Source: Candidatus Zixiibacteriota bacterium
Lineage (GTDB): Bacteria; Zixibacteria; MSB-5A5; RBG-16-43-9
Direction: 5' to 3'
Assembly (NCBI GenBank): GCA_030692925.1
Contig: JAUYBY010000067.1
Location: forward strand, 1 to 32,341
Length of the DNA: 32,341 bases
The translations under genes and the position numbers were made by a program. The notes under the pieces were generated by a model. The model was not told the DNA's origin and did not search any database. It saw nothing but the letters and a program-made list of their open reading frames with translations. Shown piece after piece: positions 7,612 to 14,788 of this stretch. Every line of letters begins with the position of its first letter. The stretch's first letter is position 1.

Positions 7612-9573
7612 TTACTTCTGTTTAGAATATTTTTCAGCATACCAATTCAAGAATCTAACTTCTGCCGAAATGACAACCTCTATATCTTCCAATTTCAACT
7701 CTTCAATATATGGGTATTCATCAGCATGCGAACCTTCTTTACCCACATTCCAAATCAATAACAACAAACTTCTAACATAATTATTTATTTTCCCTTGGTC
7801 CCACAGCTCCTTTACCTTAGCACTAAAACTAGAATCCTTATTCTCACCTTTGTAAATTTTTTTTAAATACTCATGAGCAATCGTTCTCAAAGGATTTAAT
7901 AGTATGTCCGGCATCTCATCGCCAATCTTTTCTACTAATTTTTTTATTCGCACATAGTGTTTAGGGAAGCTATCCTTTATACCATCCAGCTTAAAAATAA
8001 TTCTTTTAGTTGTTTCAAAAGGAATTTCTTTTGCAGTTATTTTTGGCAGATTCTCTACCTCAATTTGTAAATCTTTTATATTTTTATTAAAAAATGCTTT
8101 TGAAAAAGTCGAAATTTTCTTCTCCAATTCACAGTCCGCTGAATTACCAAACTTTTTATTCAGCTCTTCCGCAAGTTTGTATTCATAAACAGCATTTACT
8201 TTATCTTCCAACTTCTCATAAATTTCACCTATGTATTTGTGTGCCTTGGGAATAATTATTTCAAACTTCCCTAAATCAGGAAAAGAGACCCAATCTTCTA
8301 TAGGACCTTCGTAAATAGGCGGTAGACCATCCAGTTCGATACCTTCCGGATTATCAAAATTGGGCATACGTCTTGCGGTTCCAATTGATTCTTCAAAATA
8401 GTCTTTTGCTTCTAATAATAATTGTCTGCAGTCTTTACATGATGATGACAAAGCATACTCGAGAAACACTTTGCCTTTTAAAAAAGATAAATATATTTTA
8501 AACTCTTCATTTATAAAGTATTCAGGGTCGTCTTTATCTAAATGTTCGTAACCTTCAATTACATCAGCCTCTTTGATAAATTCATAAGCCTTGGCTTTAT
8601 CTTTTTCTGAAAGATATGACATCAGGCACAAGAAGTAATGAACATACTCCGTTTTGTCTGAAAAAGGATATTCAATGCCTAATTTTAGGGGATCTATTTC
8701 GTTTATTTGAGAAAAGATATCCTCCGTCTTATCACGCTCTTGTATCATGAATGCTGCACTGAAAGCTATCTTCCTCGCCCGTAAGTTTTTTTTCTGTAGT
8801 AGAGATTCAACTTCGACTCCTGCTTTTTTTTCTTTACTTTGTAAAGCATCTACCATTTCTCTAGTGTAACTCACTTTTGACAATAATTCTAATGCTTCTT
8901 GGTAAGCTCCATTCTTGAAAAGGAGCTCACCTCTGTTCACAAGATAATCATTATGTTCACATTCTTCTAAAGGTTTTGGTATAAATGGAAATTTCTCTCT
9001 CAACTGATTATTCAAGTCAAGAAACTCTAATGCCTTATCAAATTCACCAGCTCTTTCGTAAAAAACCCACAATATTAAAGAGATGTTGCGTTTTGCTGAA
9101 CCTTCGCTTTTCGTGAAAGCTTCTTCTAAATACTTAAAACCTTCCTGATTATTTCTATTAAACCTGTATAGGCCTTTCGTCAAATAAATATCACCATCTG
9201 TTAAGGACCCTTCCAATGCTTTCTTATAATTCAAAAACCTATTGAAGGAATTTTCGAATTCTTCTCCCTCCACGGCCTCCTGCGCTTTTTCCCCATAAAT
9301 ATCGACAAAGAGTCCGAGAATCTGTTTCCGCAGTTCTTCATCTGTGGCTTTACATTGGGCGAGGATTGATTCTAAAGGTTCTTGAAGATGTTCAAAGTCT
9401 TGCTTTAAATTAAATTTTATATTCAGTTCATCGAGAATGTCTTCAGTCGAAATTTCGTGCCCGCAGTTAAAGCATTTCCCAGTAAATCGAATAAACTCAC
9501 CTCGAATATAGCGGTGTGACGTATTAAATAGAGTCACCTCTTTACATTTTGGACATCTATTTATCTCACTCAT
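7612..9573 (-). CDS. Zinc-ribbon, helical-repeat protein with DUF4145-like C-terminus
   Basis: The 653-residue protein is of unknown function. The N-terminus has a four-cysteine zinc ribbon (C7xxC10 and C34xxC37). Residues about 90-540 look like TPR-type helical repeats (YQEALELLSKV, GEFDKALEFLDL, GEIYEKLEDKVNAVYEYKLA). The last 110 residues resemble DUF4145: LNPLRTIAHEYL, then KVKELWDQGKI, then IWNVGKEGSHAD. It has no signal peptide, so it is probably cytoplasmic. It is visibly AT-richer than its neighbours (13 G+C in the 60 bases 8041-8100) and sits between hisS and aspS, which are adjacent in many bacteria. This suggests a later insertion. DUF4145 domains occur in restriction and other defence proteins, but that role is only a possibility here. 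The ATG at 9573 has GGAGATAAC upstream. Confidence 0.8.
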   Translation of the reverse strand: MSEINRCPKCKEVTLFNTSHRYIRGEFIRFTGKCFNCGHEISTEDILDELNIKFNLKQDFEHLQEPLESILAQCKATDEELRKQILGLFVDIYGEKAQEAVEGEEFENSFNRFLNYKKALEGSLTDGDIYLTKGLYRFNRNNQEGFKYLEEAFTKSEGSAKRNISLILWVFYERAGEFDKALEFLDLNNQLREKFPFIPKPLEECEHNDYLVNRGELLFKNGAYQEALELLSKVSYTREMVDALQSKEKKAGVEVESLLQKKNLRARKIAFSAAFMIQERDKTEDIFSQINEIDPLKLGIEYPFSDKTEYVHYFLCLMSYLSEKDKAKAYEFIKEADVIEGYEHLDKDDPEYFINEEFKIYLSFLKGKVFLEYALSSSCKDCRQLLLEAKDYFEESIGTARRMPNFDNPEGIELDGLPPIYEGPIEDWVSFPDLGKFEIIIPKAHKYIGEIYEKLEDKVNAVYEYKLAEELNKKFGNSADCELEKKISTFSKAFFNKNIKDLQIEVENLPKITAKEIPFETTKRIIFKLDGIKDSFPKHYVRIKKLVEKIGDEMPDILLNPLRTIAHEYLKKIYKGENKDSSFSAKVKELWDQGKINNYVRSLLLLIWNVGKEGSHADEYPYIEELKLEDIEVVISAEVRFLNWYAEKYSKQK

Positions 9574-9661
9574 ACAAAATCGTTATCTCCAAATATCCTT
9601 TAGAATAAATAACTTCCCCAGTTATTCTTATCTCTCCCAAAGATCTAACTCAGTTACATAG

Positions 9662-9742
9662 TGTCATTCTGAGCGAAGCGAAGAATCTCGGACAACTCGA
9701 AGAGATTCTTCGGTCGTCCATTTGGACTCCCTCAGAATGACA
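9662..9742. repeat. Family D palindrome, copy D1
   Basis: TGTCATTCTGAG and CTCAGAATGACA are perfect arms, with GAAGAATCTC/GAGATTCTTC inside. Relative to D2 and D3 the stem words change together (TTCT/AGAA for TTGC/GCAA). Confidence 0.88.
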
Positions 9743-9785
9743 ACCTGGGCTTTTCGGCATACTCTAAAGGTTTACGCTCCAAGCC

Positions 9786-11042
9786 TCATGCTCGAATTAA
9801 TTCCTGCACCAATTTCTCAAACTCTATTTCTTTCTGCTCCTTAGTCTCCATATCCCTCAAAGTCCCTTTTCCTTTTTTCAGCTCATCTTCTCCGATAATT
9901 AAAACTTTTTTAGCCTTCTGTCTGTCTGCCTCTTTCAACTGAGATTTCAAACTTCTTTCTAAAAAGTCCAGATCACATCTCAGACCTTTCTCTCTCAAAT
10001 CCTTGAGAAGCTTTAGTCCCAAGCTTTTCTCTTTCTCTCCTAACGGAGCGATGAATACATCCAGCCTTTCATCCTCAAGCGGAAACTTCTTTTGCATCTC
10101 TAAAACCAGGAAAAGCCTTTCTATTCCTGCGGCAAAACCTATGGCAGGAGTATCTTTTCCGCCTAATTCGGAGACCAAAAGGTCATATCTGCCACCTCCG
10201 ATCAAGGTATCCTGAGCACCTAAGGCTTCAGATTTAATCTCAAATGTCGTCCGGGTATAATAATCCAGACCTCTGACTAACCTGCCGTCTAAAATATATT
10301 CAATTCCCATCTGGTCCAAGTATTCTCTGACTTTCTTGAAGTGGTTTTTACACTTGGCATCCAGAAAATCTAAAATCATCGGCGCGTCCTTCAGAGCCTC
10401 AATACATTTTTCATTTTTGCAGTCGAAAATCCTTAAAGGGTTTCGCAAAAGCCTTAACTGGCAATCCTGGCAGAACTTTTCGATCTTATCCTTGACGAAT
10501 TTATTAAAGGCATCCCGGTGAGCCGGGCGACAGTCTTTACAGCCGATGCTGTTTAGGTATAGTTTCAGACCCTCCAATCCAAAAGCTTTATTTATCCGAA
10601 CGCCCAACTCAATAACCTCAGCATCGACCAGCGGGTCTAAAGAGCCAATTACCTCCACGCCATATTGATTAAACTCCCTCAACCTTCCCTTCTGTGGCCT
10701 TTCCTGCCTGAACATCTGACCAAAATAGAAAAGTTTTACCAAAGGTGATTTCTCACCCAGGTTGTGCTCGATAAAAGCCCGGACGATGGAGGCAGTTCCT
10801 TCAGGCCTTAAAGTCAGGCTCCTTTTGCCCTGATCCTGAAAGGTGTACATCTCCTTCTGCACGATATCCGTATCATCGCCGATGCTCCTTTTGAAAAGCT
10901 CAGTCTGCTCAAAAACCGGAGTCCTGATTTCTTTATAGTTGTATAAAGACAAAATCTCCCGAATCTTATCTTCTATATATCTCCATTTGGGAGCATCTTC
11001 CGGCAATAAATCTTTTGTACCCTGAAGAGCAGTATATTTCAT
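9786..11042 (-). CDS. hisS: Histidyl-tRNA synthetase
   Basis: From the ATG at 11042 the product is 418 residues, normal for bacterial HisRS. It begins with the GTKDLLPEDAPKW segment. Motif 2 is present (RPEGTASIVRA, then FRQERPQKGRLREFNQ), followed by the HisRS signature GLDYYTRTTFE, IGGGRYD, and a C-terminal anticodon-binding domain after about residue 325. A longer reading frame reaches 11204, but its extra 54 residues run through repeat remnants. The ATG at 11042 has a good AAAGGAG site, so it is chosen. The gene charges tRNA-His. It lies upstream of the 653-residue gene and aspS on the same strand, separated by palindrome D1. Confidence 0.96.
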   Translation of the reverse strand: MKYTALQGTKDLLPEDAPKWRYIEDKIREILSLYNYKEIRTPVFEQTELFKRSIGDDTDIVQKEMYTFQDQGKRSLTLRPEGTASIVRAFIEHNLGEKSPLVKLFYFGQMFRQERPQKGRLREFNQYGVEVIGSLDPLVDAEVIELGVRINKAFGLEGLKLYLNSIGCKDCRPAHRDAFNKFVKDKIEKFCQDCQLRLLRNPLRIFDCKNEKCIEALKDAPMILDFLDAKCKNHFKKVREYLDQMGIEYILDGRLVRGLDYYTRTTFEIKSEALGAQDTLIGGGRYDLLVSELGGKDTPAIGFAAGIERLFLVLEMQKKFPLEDERLDVFIAPLGEKEKSLGLKLLKDLREKGLRCDLDFLERSLKSQLKEADRQKAKKVLIIGEDELKKGKGTLRDMETKEQKEIEFEKLVQELIRA

Positions 11043-11165
11043 CTTACTCCTTTTGAAAGCTCGAAAAATGATAATATCTCCTTCTTGCAAAGTCAACACA
11101 AAAAGCCAGAACTGTTTGCCTGGCCTATCCCTTTGTAAAACAGACATCCTTGTCTGTTGGGTTTG

Positions 11166-11308
11166 TCGTAGGGCAATGCCGTCAAGGTCTTGAGACTTCA
11201 GCATTGTTGATCAAAAAGATCGAAGGAACGTAGCGTCGGGCTTTATGCCCGACGAGAAAAAAAAGCAAACCTAAAAGTCCAAGATGGATCTTGAGATTTG
11301 CCCTACGA
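11166..11308. repeat. Eleven-base inverted repeat bracket with inner hairpin
   Basis: TCGTAGGGCAA at 11166-11176 and TTGCCCTACGA at 11298-11308 are exact reverse complements. Inside is CGTCGGGC-TTTAT-GCCCGACG (11234-11254). The same GTAGGGCAA word occurs in family B. An ACAGACA-TCCT-TGTCTGT hairpin (11139-11158) lies beside it. Confidence 0.6.
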
Positions 11309-11328
11309 AAAGCTCTGCATCATAAGTC

Positions 11329-11412
11329 TGTCATTGCGAGGAGATCATTTGACTGACGAAGCAATCCCTTCAAGGATAACGGATTGCTTCGCCCTACGGG
11401 CTCGCAATGACA
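11329..11412. repeat. Family D palindrome, copy D2
   Basis: TGTCATTGCGAG and CTCGCAATGACA are perfect 12-base arms, with GAAGCAATCC and GGATTGCTTC inside and a CGCCCTACGGGC module at the right. Confidence 0.9.
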
Positions 11413-11433
11413 CAAGGCCGACCCTAATTCTCC

Positions 11434-11868
11434 TCAGCTCGGTTTGACTGACTTTCTCCTGTGATAAACCCAGAAGCATATCTGGATTAAAGCCACACCC
11501 ACAAAATCAGCCGTGAAATCTAAGACGTCAGCCTGTCTACCCGGAATGAATTTTTGATGAAGCTCATCTAAAATTGCAAAAGATGCCCCGATTAAAAGGG
11601 AGATAAGCAGAACATTTTTTCTGAGAAAATCCTTTGAAGAGTTGAGCAGGGCAAAAAATAAAAATACTGAGAAGATGCTGTACTCTATGAAATGGTAAAG
11701 CTTATCCTGATACTCAAAACCCAATTGAGGGGGTGAAAGGTCAGGGATGGATGAGATTATCAAAATTAAAACAGCATAGGCTAAAGCCAGCCAGGCATAG
11801 GGGATTCCTTTTTTGAGCATCGGTTTATCTTCTTCTTGGGATCCGTTATCGGACAGATTCTTCTGCAA
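11434..11868 (-). CDS. VanZ-like family membrane protein
   Basis: The 144-residue small membrane protein has about four hydrophobic helices. VanZ-family features are IISSIPDLSPP after helix 1, the DKLYHFIEYSIFSVFL helix, and the LDELHQKFIPGRQADVLDFTADFVG segment with conserved acidic and His residues. The family is named for a teicoplanin-resistance accessory protein, but most members have no known role, and resistance should not be assumed. The preferred start is TTG at 11868, which has GAGGAG a few bases upstream and overlaps the end of the metallophosphatase gene by 23 bases. The alternative is ATG at 11820, with a weaker site. The overlap implies translational coupling. Confidence 0.85.
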   Translation of the reverse strand: MQKNLSDNGSQEEDKPMLKKGIPYAWLALAYAVLILIISSIPDLSPPQLGFEYQDKLYHFIEYSIFSVFLFFALLNSSKDFLRKNVLLISLLIGASFAILDELHQKFIPGRQADVLDFTADFVGVALIQICFWVYHRRKSVKPS

Positions 11869-13399
11869 CTTTCTCCTCTACCTTTTTCAATCTCAATATT
11901 CTCCCCTCAACCTGAGAATTTATTATTTTCCTTTTCTTTACTTCTCTGATGAACACTTCTCTGTCTAAATCTGGCAGGAACTTATATTTTATATTCTGCT
12001 GGGGGATTCCTAAAAAATCCTTAGACTGCGCCAGGATATAATCATTTATCACCGCTTTATATTTCTTATACGGTATTAACTTCTCTTTGTTAACTCTGAC
12101 CTCAACTACCCTTTCTCCATAAGGTCTTTCAAAAGTATAACTATATTTTATCCCTGAGACCTGTAACAAATCTATACCTTTTCTGCAATTCTTTTCAATC
12201 ACCTTCAGAAGCTCTTCTCCACTTAGTTCAATGGTTACTAATCGGTCAGAGAAAGGCGCTATTTCCCAGATATTACGGACCGTGATTGGACCTGCTTTTA
12301 GATTTTTCCTGATGCCGCCGGAATTGGTAAAAGCCACATCCGCCTTGGCATAACTCCTCATCGCATCCGCTAAAAAATCACCGATATTCGACTCTCCCTC
12401 ATCCTTTCTAATCCACGGGGTTTCAAGCTCGCCTATTTTTTCGTTTAAATTTATGTTCAGATTTCTCTCCATCTCATCTATCTTATTTTTCACCAGGGTA
12501 TCTGGTCGCACCTTATCTACAAACGTCTCCACTAAATTATTGTGGTAACTCAAAACCTTACCCTTTGAATCTAAGAAAAGGTCTAATTTCCCAATATATT
12601 TTCCATTCGACCCTGCCTGGCAGATCAAGGTCTTATCTACCCTTATAGGCTTGAATATGGTAGTGTGGCTGTGTCCGCCGATTATCAATTCCAGCCCTTT
12701 AACTTTTTTGGCAATGCTCTTATCTTTTTGAACTCCCATATGGCTGACCAGAATCTGAATATCAGTTTTATCATTTAATTCATTCATATAGTAAGTTAAA
12801 GTGCTCTCCGCATCCACGACCTGAAGTCTACCGCCTTCTTTGAGCATCTTTTCCAGCCCTTCGGTGATCAAGCCGATTAAGGCGATTTTTAACTTTCCGC
12901 TGTTCAGGATGAGATACGGCCGAACCAAAGGTTCTTTTTTTTCTTTATCGATGAGATTCGCACATACAACCGGGAATTGCGCCAGTTTCAAATCCTCTTT
13001 TAAGCTCTCCACTCCGTAGTCGAACTCGTGATTTCCCAGTTCAAATAAATCCGGCTTCTCAAGGTTTAAAATCTCTATCTGAGCCTTGCCCTGAGTTAAA
13101 GAGGAGAGCGGATCACCCGTGAACTCATCCCCGGCACAAACTAAGATGGTATATGGATTGAGAACTTTTAGGGAATCTAGATAACCTGCAAAATTAGCAC
13201 TTCCTGAAACCAAAGAGGCTCCCTCTTTCTCAGCCGAAGGGTAAGGATAGACTGAGGCATGGAAATCGTTCCAGTAGAGTATCGTTAGCTTGACCCTCTT
13301 GCTCTGCTGGTACAAAATAAAAAGGGCAAAGATCACCATTGCCAAAATCGCCAGCCAGATTCTTTTTCTGTTTTTCCTGGACATATTATTCAGAACCAC
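11846..13399 (-). CDS. Bifunctional metallophosphatase / 5'-nucleotidase-like protein
   Basis: The 517-residue protein of the UshA/YfkN type has an N-terminal signal anchor at about residues 12-30, so the enzyme body is outside the cytoplasm. The metallophosphatase motifs are NDFHA, AGDEFTGDPLS, GNHEFD, VSHMG and GGHSHT, which should bind two metal ions. The C-terminal 5'-nucleotidase domain has NIGDFLADAMR and TNSGGIR. It probably dephosphorylates nucleotides or related sugar phosphates, but the substrate cannot be read from sequence. Start is GTG at 13399 or ATG at 13384, neither with a strong ribosome site. No lipobox is seen. Coupled to the VanZ-like gene downstream by a 23-base overlap. 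Confidence 0.92.
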   Translation of the reverse strand: MVLNNMSRKNRKRIWLAILAMVIFALFILYQQSKRVKLTILYWNDFHASVYPYPSAEKEGASLVSGSANFAGYLDSLKVLNPYTILVCAGDEFTGDPLSSLTQGKAQIEILNLEKPDLFELGNHEFDYGVESLKEDLKLAQFPVVCANLIDKEKKEPLVRPYLILNSGKLKIALIGLITEGLEKMLKEGGRLQVVDAESTLTYYMNELNDKTDIQILVSHMGVQKDKSIAKKVKGLELIIGGHSHTTIFKPIRVDKTLICQAGSNGKYIGKLDLFLDSKGKVLSYHNNLVETFVDKVRPDTLVKNKIDEMERNLNINLNEKIGELETPWIRKDEGESNIGDFLADAMRSYAKADVAFTNSGGIRKNLKAGPITVRNIWEIAPFSDRLVTIELSGEELLKVIEKNCRKGIDLLQVSGIKYSYTFERPYGERVVEVRVNKEKLIPYKKYKAVINDYILAQSKDFLGIPQQNIKYKFLPDLDREVFIREVKKRKIINSQVEGRILRLKKVEEKVAEESVR

Positions 13400-13531
13400 A
13401 GGATAAGATAATTTTTCATTTAGTCAATAGAAAAGTACCCCTTTCAGGATGGCGCCGGGGAAAGGTTTCCTTCTTATTTTCCATTTTCTTTTGAGGGAAA
13501 AACCTTTATGCATCTATGAAGAGGGTTTATA

Positions 13532-13615
13532 GTAGCGCCCGTAGGGCAATGCGACCCTGTCCTACGGTGCCTACGGCAGACGTAGTCTCCGTCATCAGGA
13601 AAAGGGTCGCACTAC
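13532..13615. repeat. Family B element, copy B3
   Basis: GTAGCGC and GCACTAC outer ends (one mismatch), with CCCGTAGGGCAATGCGACCC at the left and AAAGGGTCGC at the right. It is a diverged, reverse-oriented copy of B1. Confidence 0.82.
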
Positions 13616-13660
13616 GAGCTTCCACCCTGATAAAAACTCGTAGGTTTAGAGCAAAACCCA

Positions 13661-13694
13661 AAAAAAGAGTCCCGCTTTAAAGCGGGACTCTTTG
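13661..13694 (-). terminator. Intrinsic terminator after the mini-ORF
   Basis: A perfect inverted repeat (AAAGAGTCCCGCTT pairing with AAGCGGGACTCTTT, two-base loop) is followed on the minus strand by a run of T before GGG. The T-run is on the minus strand, so it ends transcripts from the mini-ORF or the GxxExxY gene. The stem is also A-flanked, so weak action in the other direction is possible. Confidence 0.85.
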
Positions 13695-13716
13695 GGCGCA
13701 AAAAACCTAAAGGCTT

Positions 13717-13764
13717 TTATTTCTTTTTTCCCTTTTTAGCCTTTGCTTTTTTCTTTGCGGGCAT
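13717..13764 (-). CDS. Lysine-rich 15-residue mini-ORF
   Basis: The ORF encodes MPAKKKAKAKKGKKK and then TAA. It is preceded by AAAAGGAGGTG at 13774-13784, close to a perfect anti-16S match with nine bases to the ATG, the best ribosome site in the window. A strong minus-strand intrinsic terminator follows 24 bases after the stop. Ten of the fifteen residues are lysine, the rest Ala, Pro, Gly and Met. It lies 66 bases downstream of the GxxExxY gene on the same strand and could be the end of that transcript or an independent short transcript. Function is unknown. Lys/Ala/Pro-rich tails bind nucleic acid in histone-H1-like proteins, so RNA or DNA binding is a guess. It could also be a translated leader. 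Confidence 0.55.
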   Translation of the reverse strand: MPAKKKAKAKKGKKK

Positions 13765-13773
13765 CCTCTGCTT

Positions 13774-13784
13774 CACCTCCTTTT
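13774..13784 (-). promoter_or_regulatory. Strong Shine-Dalgarno of the mini-ORF
   Basis: The minus strand reads AAAAGGAGGTG, followed nine bases later by the ATG of the 15-residue ORF. The strength of this site is the main reason to believe the ORF is translated. Confidence 0.7.
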
Positions 13785-13830
13785 GAGTATAGGGTGAAAA
13801 GTTGGCATTTCTGAAATTTGCGCCAACCAT

Positions 13831-14226
13831 TTATCTGTGAACATTTTTTACCTCTAAACTCTCCTTGCCGAAATTTATTACCATCCCTAAGGGAAGCTTG
13901 GTGGCTTTCAAAAAGCTTTTCATTTTGGTTTCATCTGATTCGTTCACCGGCTCACCCGCTTTTATCATAACTATGATGCTGTTTTTCACCACGAATTCTA
14001 AATCATATTCCCCCGCCACGCTTCCTTTATAGGAAAGCTTGATATTTTTCTTTCTCTCGTACTCTGTCTTTCTGAGATCGAACTCATAGGCTAAAGCCTG
14101 ACTATAGGCTGCTTCCTGGAATCCTAAGCCCATGTTCTTGTGGACTTCCAGAGCTGCCTCCAGTATCTGTTCTTGAAGCTCTTTTAAAGACATCTCCTTT
14201 TCTGCTTTGCTTAATTTGTCGCTCAC
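13831..14226 (-). CDS. GxxExxY family protein with altered catalytic motif
   Basis: The 131-residue GxxExxY protein (PD-(D/E)XK nuclease-like fold) shows the family's ILEAALEVHKNMGLGF opening, the GFQEAAY signature, LSYKGSVAGEYDLEF, and the end segment FLKATKLPLGMVINFG. Typical members have VELKA after the catalytic Asp. Here the stretch is VMIKAG, so the Glu of the ExK motif is replaced by Met while Asp and Lys remain. If so, nuclease activity is doubtful. The family is common in environmental genomes and its role is unknown. Start is GTG at 14226 with a weak AAGG, or ATG at 14193 with AAGGAG touching the ATG. Members often stand alone, as here. Confidence 0.85.
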   Translation of the reverse strand: MSDKLSKAEKEMSLKELQEQILEAALEVHKNMGLGFQEAAYSQALAYEFDLRKTEYERKKNIKLSYKGSVAGEYDLEFVVKNSIIVMIKAGEPVNESDETKMKSFLKATKLPLGMVINFGKESLEVKNVHR

Positions 14227-14470
14227 CGTAATGCCTTATTAATAAATGACTTGCAATTAGCGTGCCATTTTTTAACGAAAGGCTAAGTCATTACAATTAA
14301 ATAAGTTAGGAATCAGCCCATTTTAAAATTCTTGATTTTATGCAACTAAACTGTTACACTCTCTTAAGACATTGATGTTAAAAAGGCTATACCGATGCTG
14401 TTTCATAAGATGTAACAGTAATGTGGCGAAATAACTATAATGTTGCAGAAAAACAGTTGAATATGTATTG
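14227..14470. other. Intergenic stretch with one long-range inverted repeat
   Basis: AT-rich DNA upstream of the GxxExxY gene. No gene or RNA family is recognised. The only structure seen is CTGTTACA at 14351-14358 pairing with TGTAACAG at 14411-14418, with a second short pairing (TCTTA with TAAGA) inside. It may hold the promoter of the GxxExxY gene, but no convincing -35/-10 pair was found. Confidence 0.4.
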
Positions 14471-14478
14471 AAAGAAGT

Positions 14479-14530
14479 CTGGAGTAAAAAACCTTTAATC
14501 TTATAGTAAAGCTGAAGCTTTACACTCCAG
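14479..14530. repeat. Nested palindrome CTGGAGT...ACTCCAG
   Basis: Outer arms CTGGAGT and ACTCCAG enclose an inner hairpin (GTAAAGCT, two-base loop, AGCTTTAC at 14506-14523). A related partial copy (TTGGAGTATAAACC) follows at about 14580. Confidence 0.6.
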
Positions 14531-14542
14531 TTCTTGTGGTTA

Positions 14543-14560
14543 TCGGGTCCCCTGACCCGA
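14543..14560. repeat. Hairpin TCGGGTC-CCCT-GACCCGA
   Basis: A seven-pair perfect stem with loop CCCT, the same loop as in the large palindrome at 14691 and in family C. Confidence 0.6.
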
Positions 14561-14614
14561 CAAATATATTAAGTTAGTCTTGGAGTATAAACCTTTAGGT
14601 TTATCGAAGGGTGG

Positions 14615-14638
14615 CACCCTCAAACTCGTTTGAGGGTG
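14615..14638. repeat. Family I hairpin (CACCCTCAAAC)
   Basis: A perfect 11-pair stem with two-base loop inside a GGTGGCACCC context. A sister copy at 24390-24416 has a paired change in the stem (CCCCCAAA/TTTGGGGG instead of CCCTCAAA/TTTGAGGG). Confidence 0.65.
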
Positions 14639-14690
14639 GATGAGCATTGGACTACAATATGCACCAGGGTCAAACTAGATCAACGTGGCT

Positions 14691-14743
14691 GCCAGGTCCC
14701 CTGACCTGGTTCGCCATAGGCGAACCAGGTCAGGGGACCTGGC
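14691..14743. repeat. Perfect 25-bp inverted repeat with nested hairpins
   Basis: The arms 14691-14715 and 14719-14743 are perfect reverse complements with the three-base loop ATA. Each arm is itself a hairpin: CCAGGTC-CCCT-GACCTGG on the left and CCAGGTC-AGGG-GACCTGG on the right, joined by TTCGCC-ATA-GGCGAA. The two inner loops, CCCT and AGGG, are complementary. It lies 45 bases past the end of the sigma-54 activator gene. There is no T-run, so it is not a standard terminator. Confidence 0.9.
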
Positions 14744-14788
14744 AAGCACTGCACTTGATTATTTTAGAAGTTTTATTGAAGAGGAAGA

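Noticed and set aside
11043-11204. Possible 54-residue N-terminal extension of hisS
   Set aside because: The extension runs through repeat-like spacer words, does not resemble HisRS, and ATG 11042 has a good AAAGGAG site.
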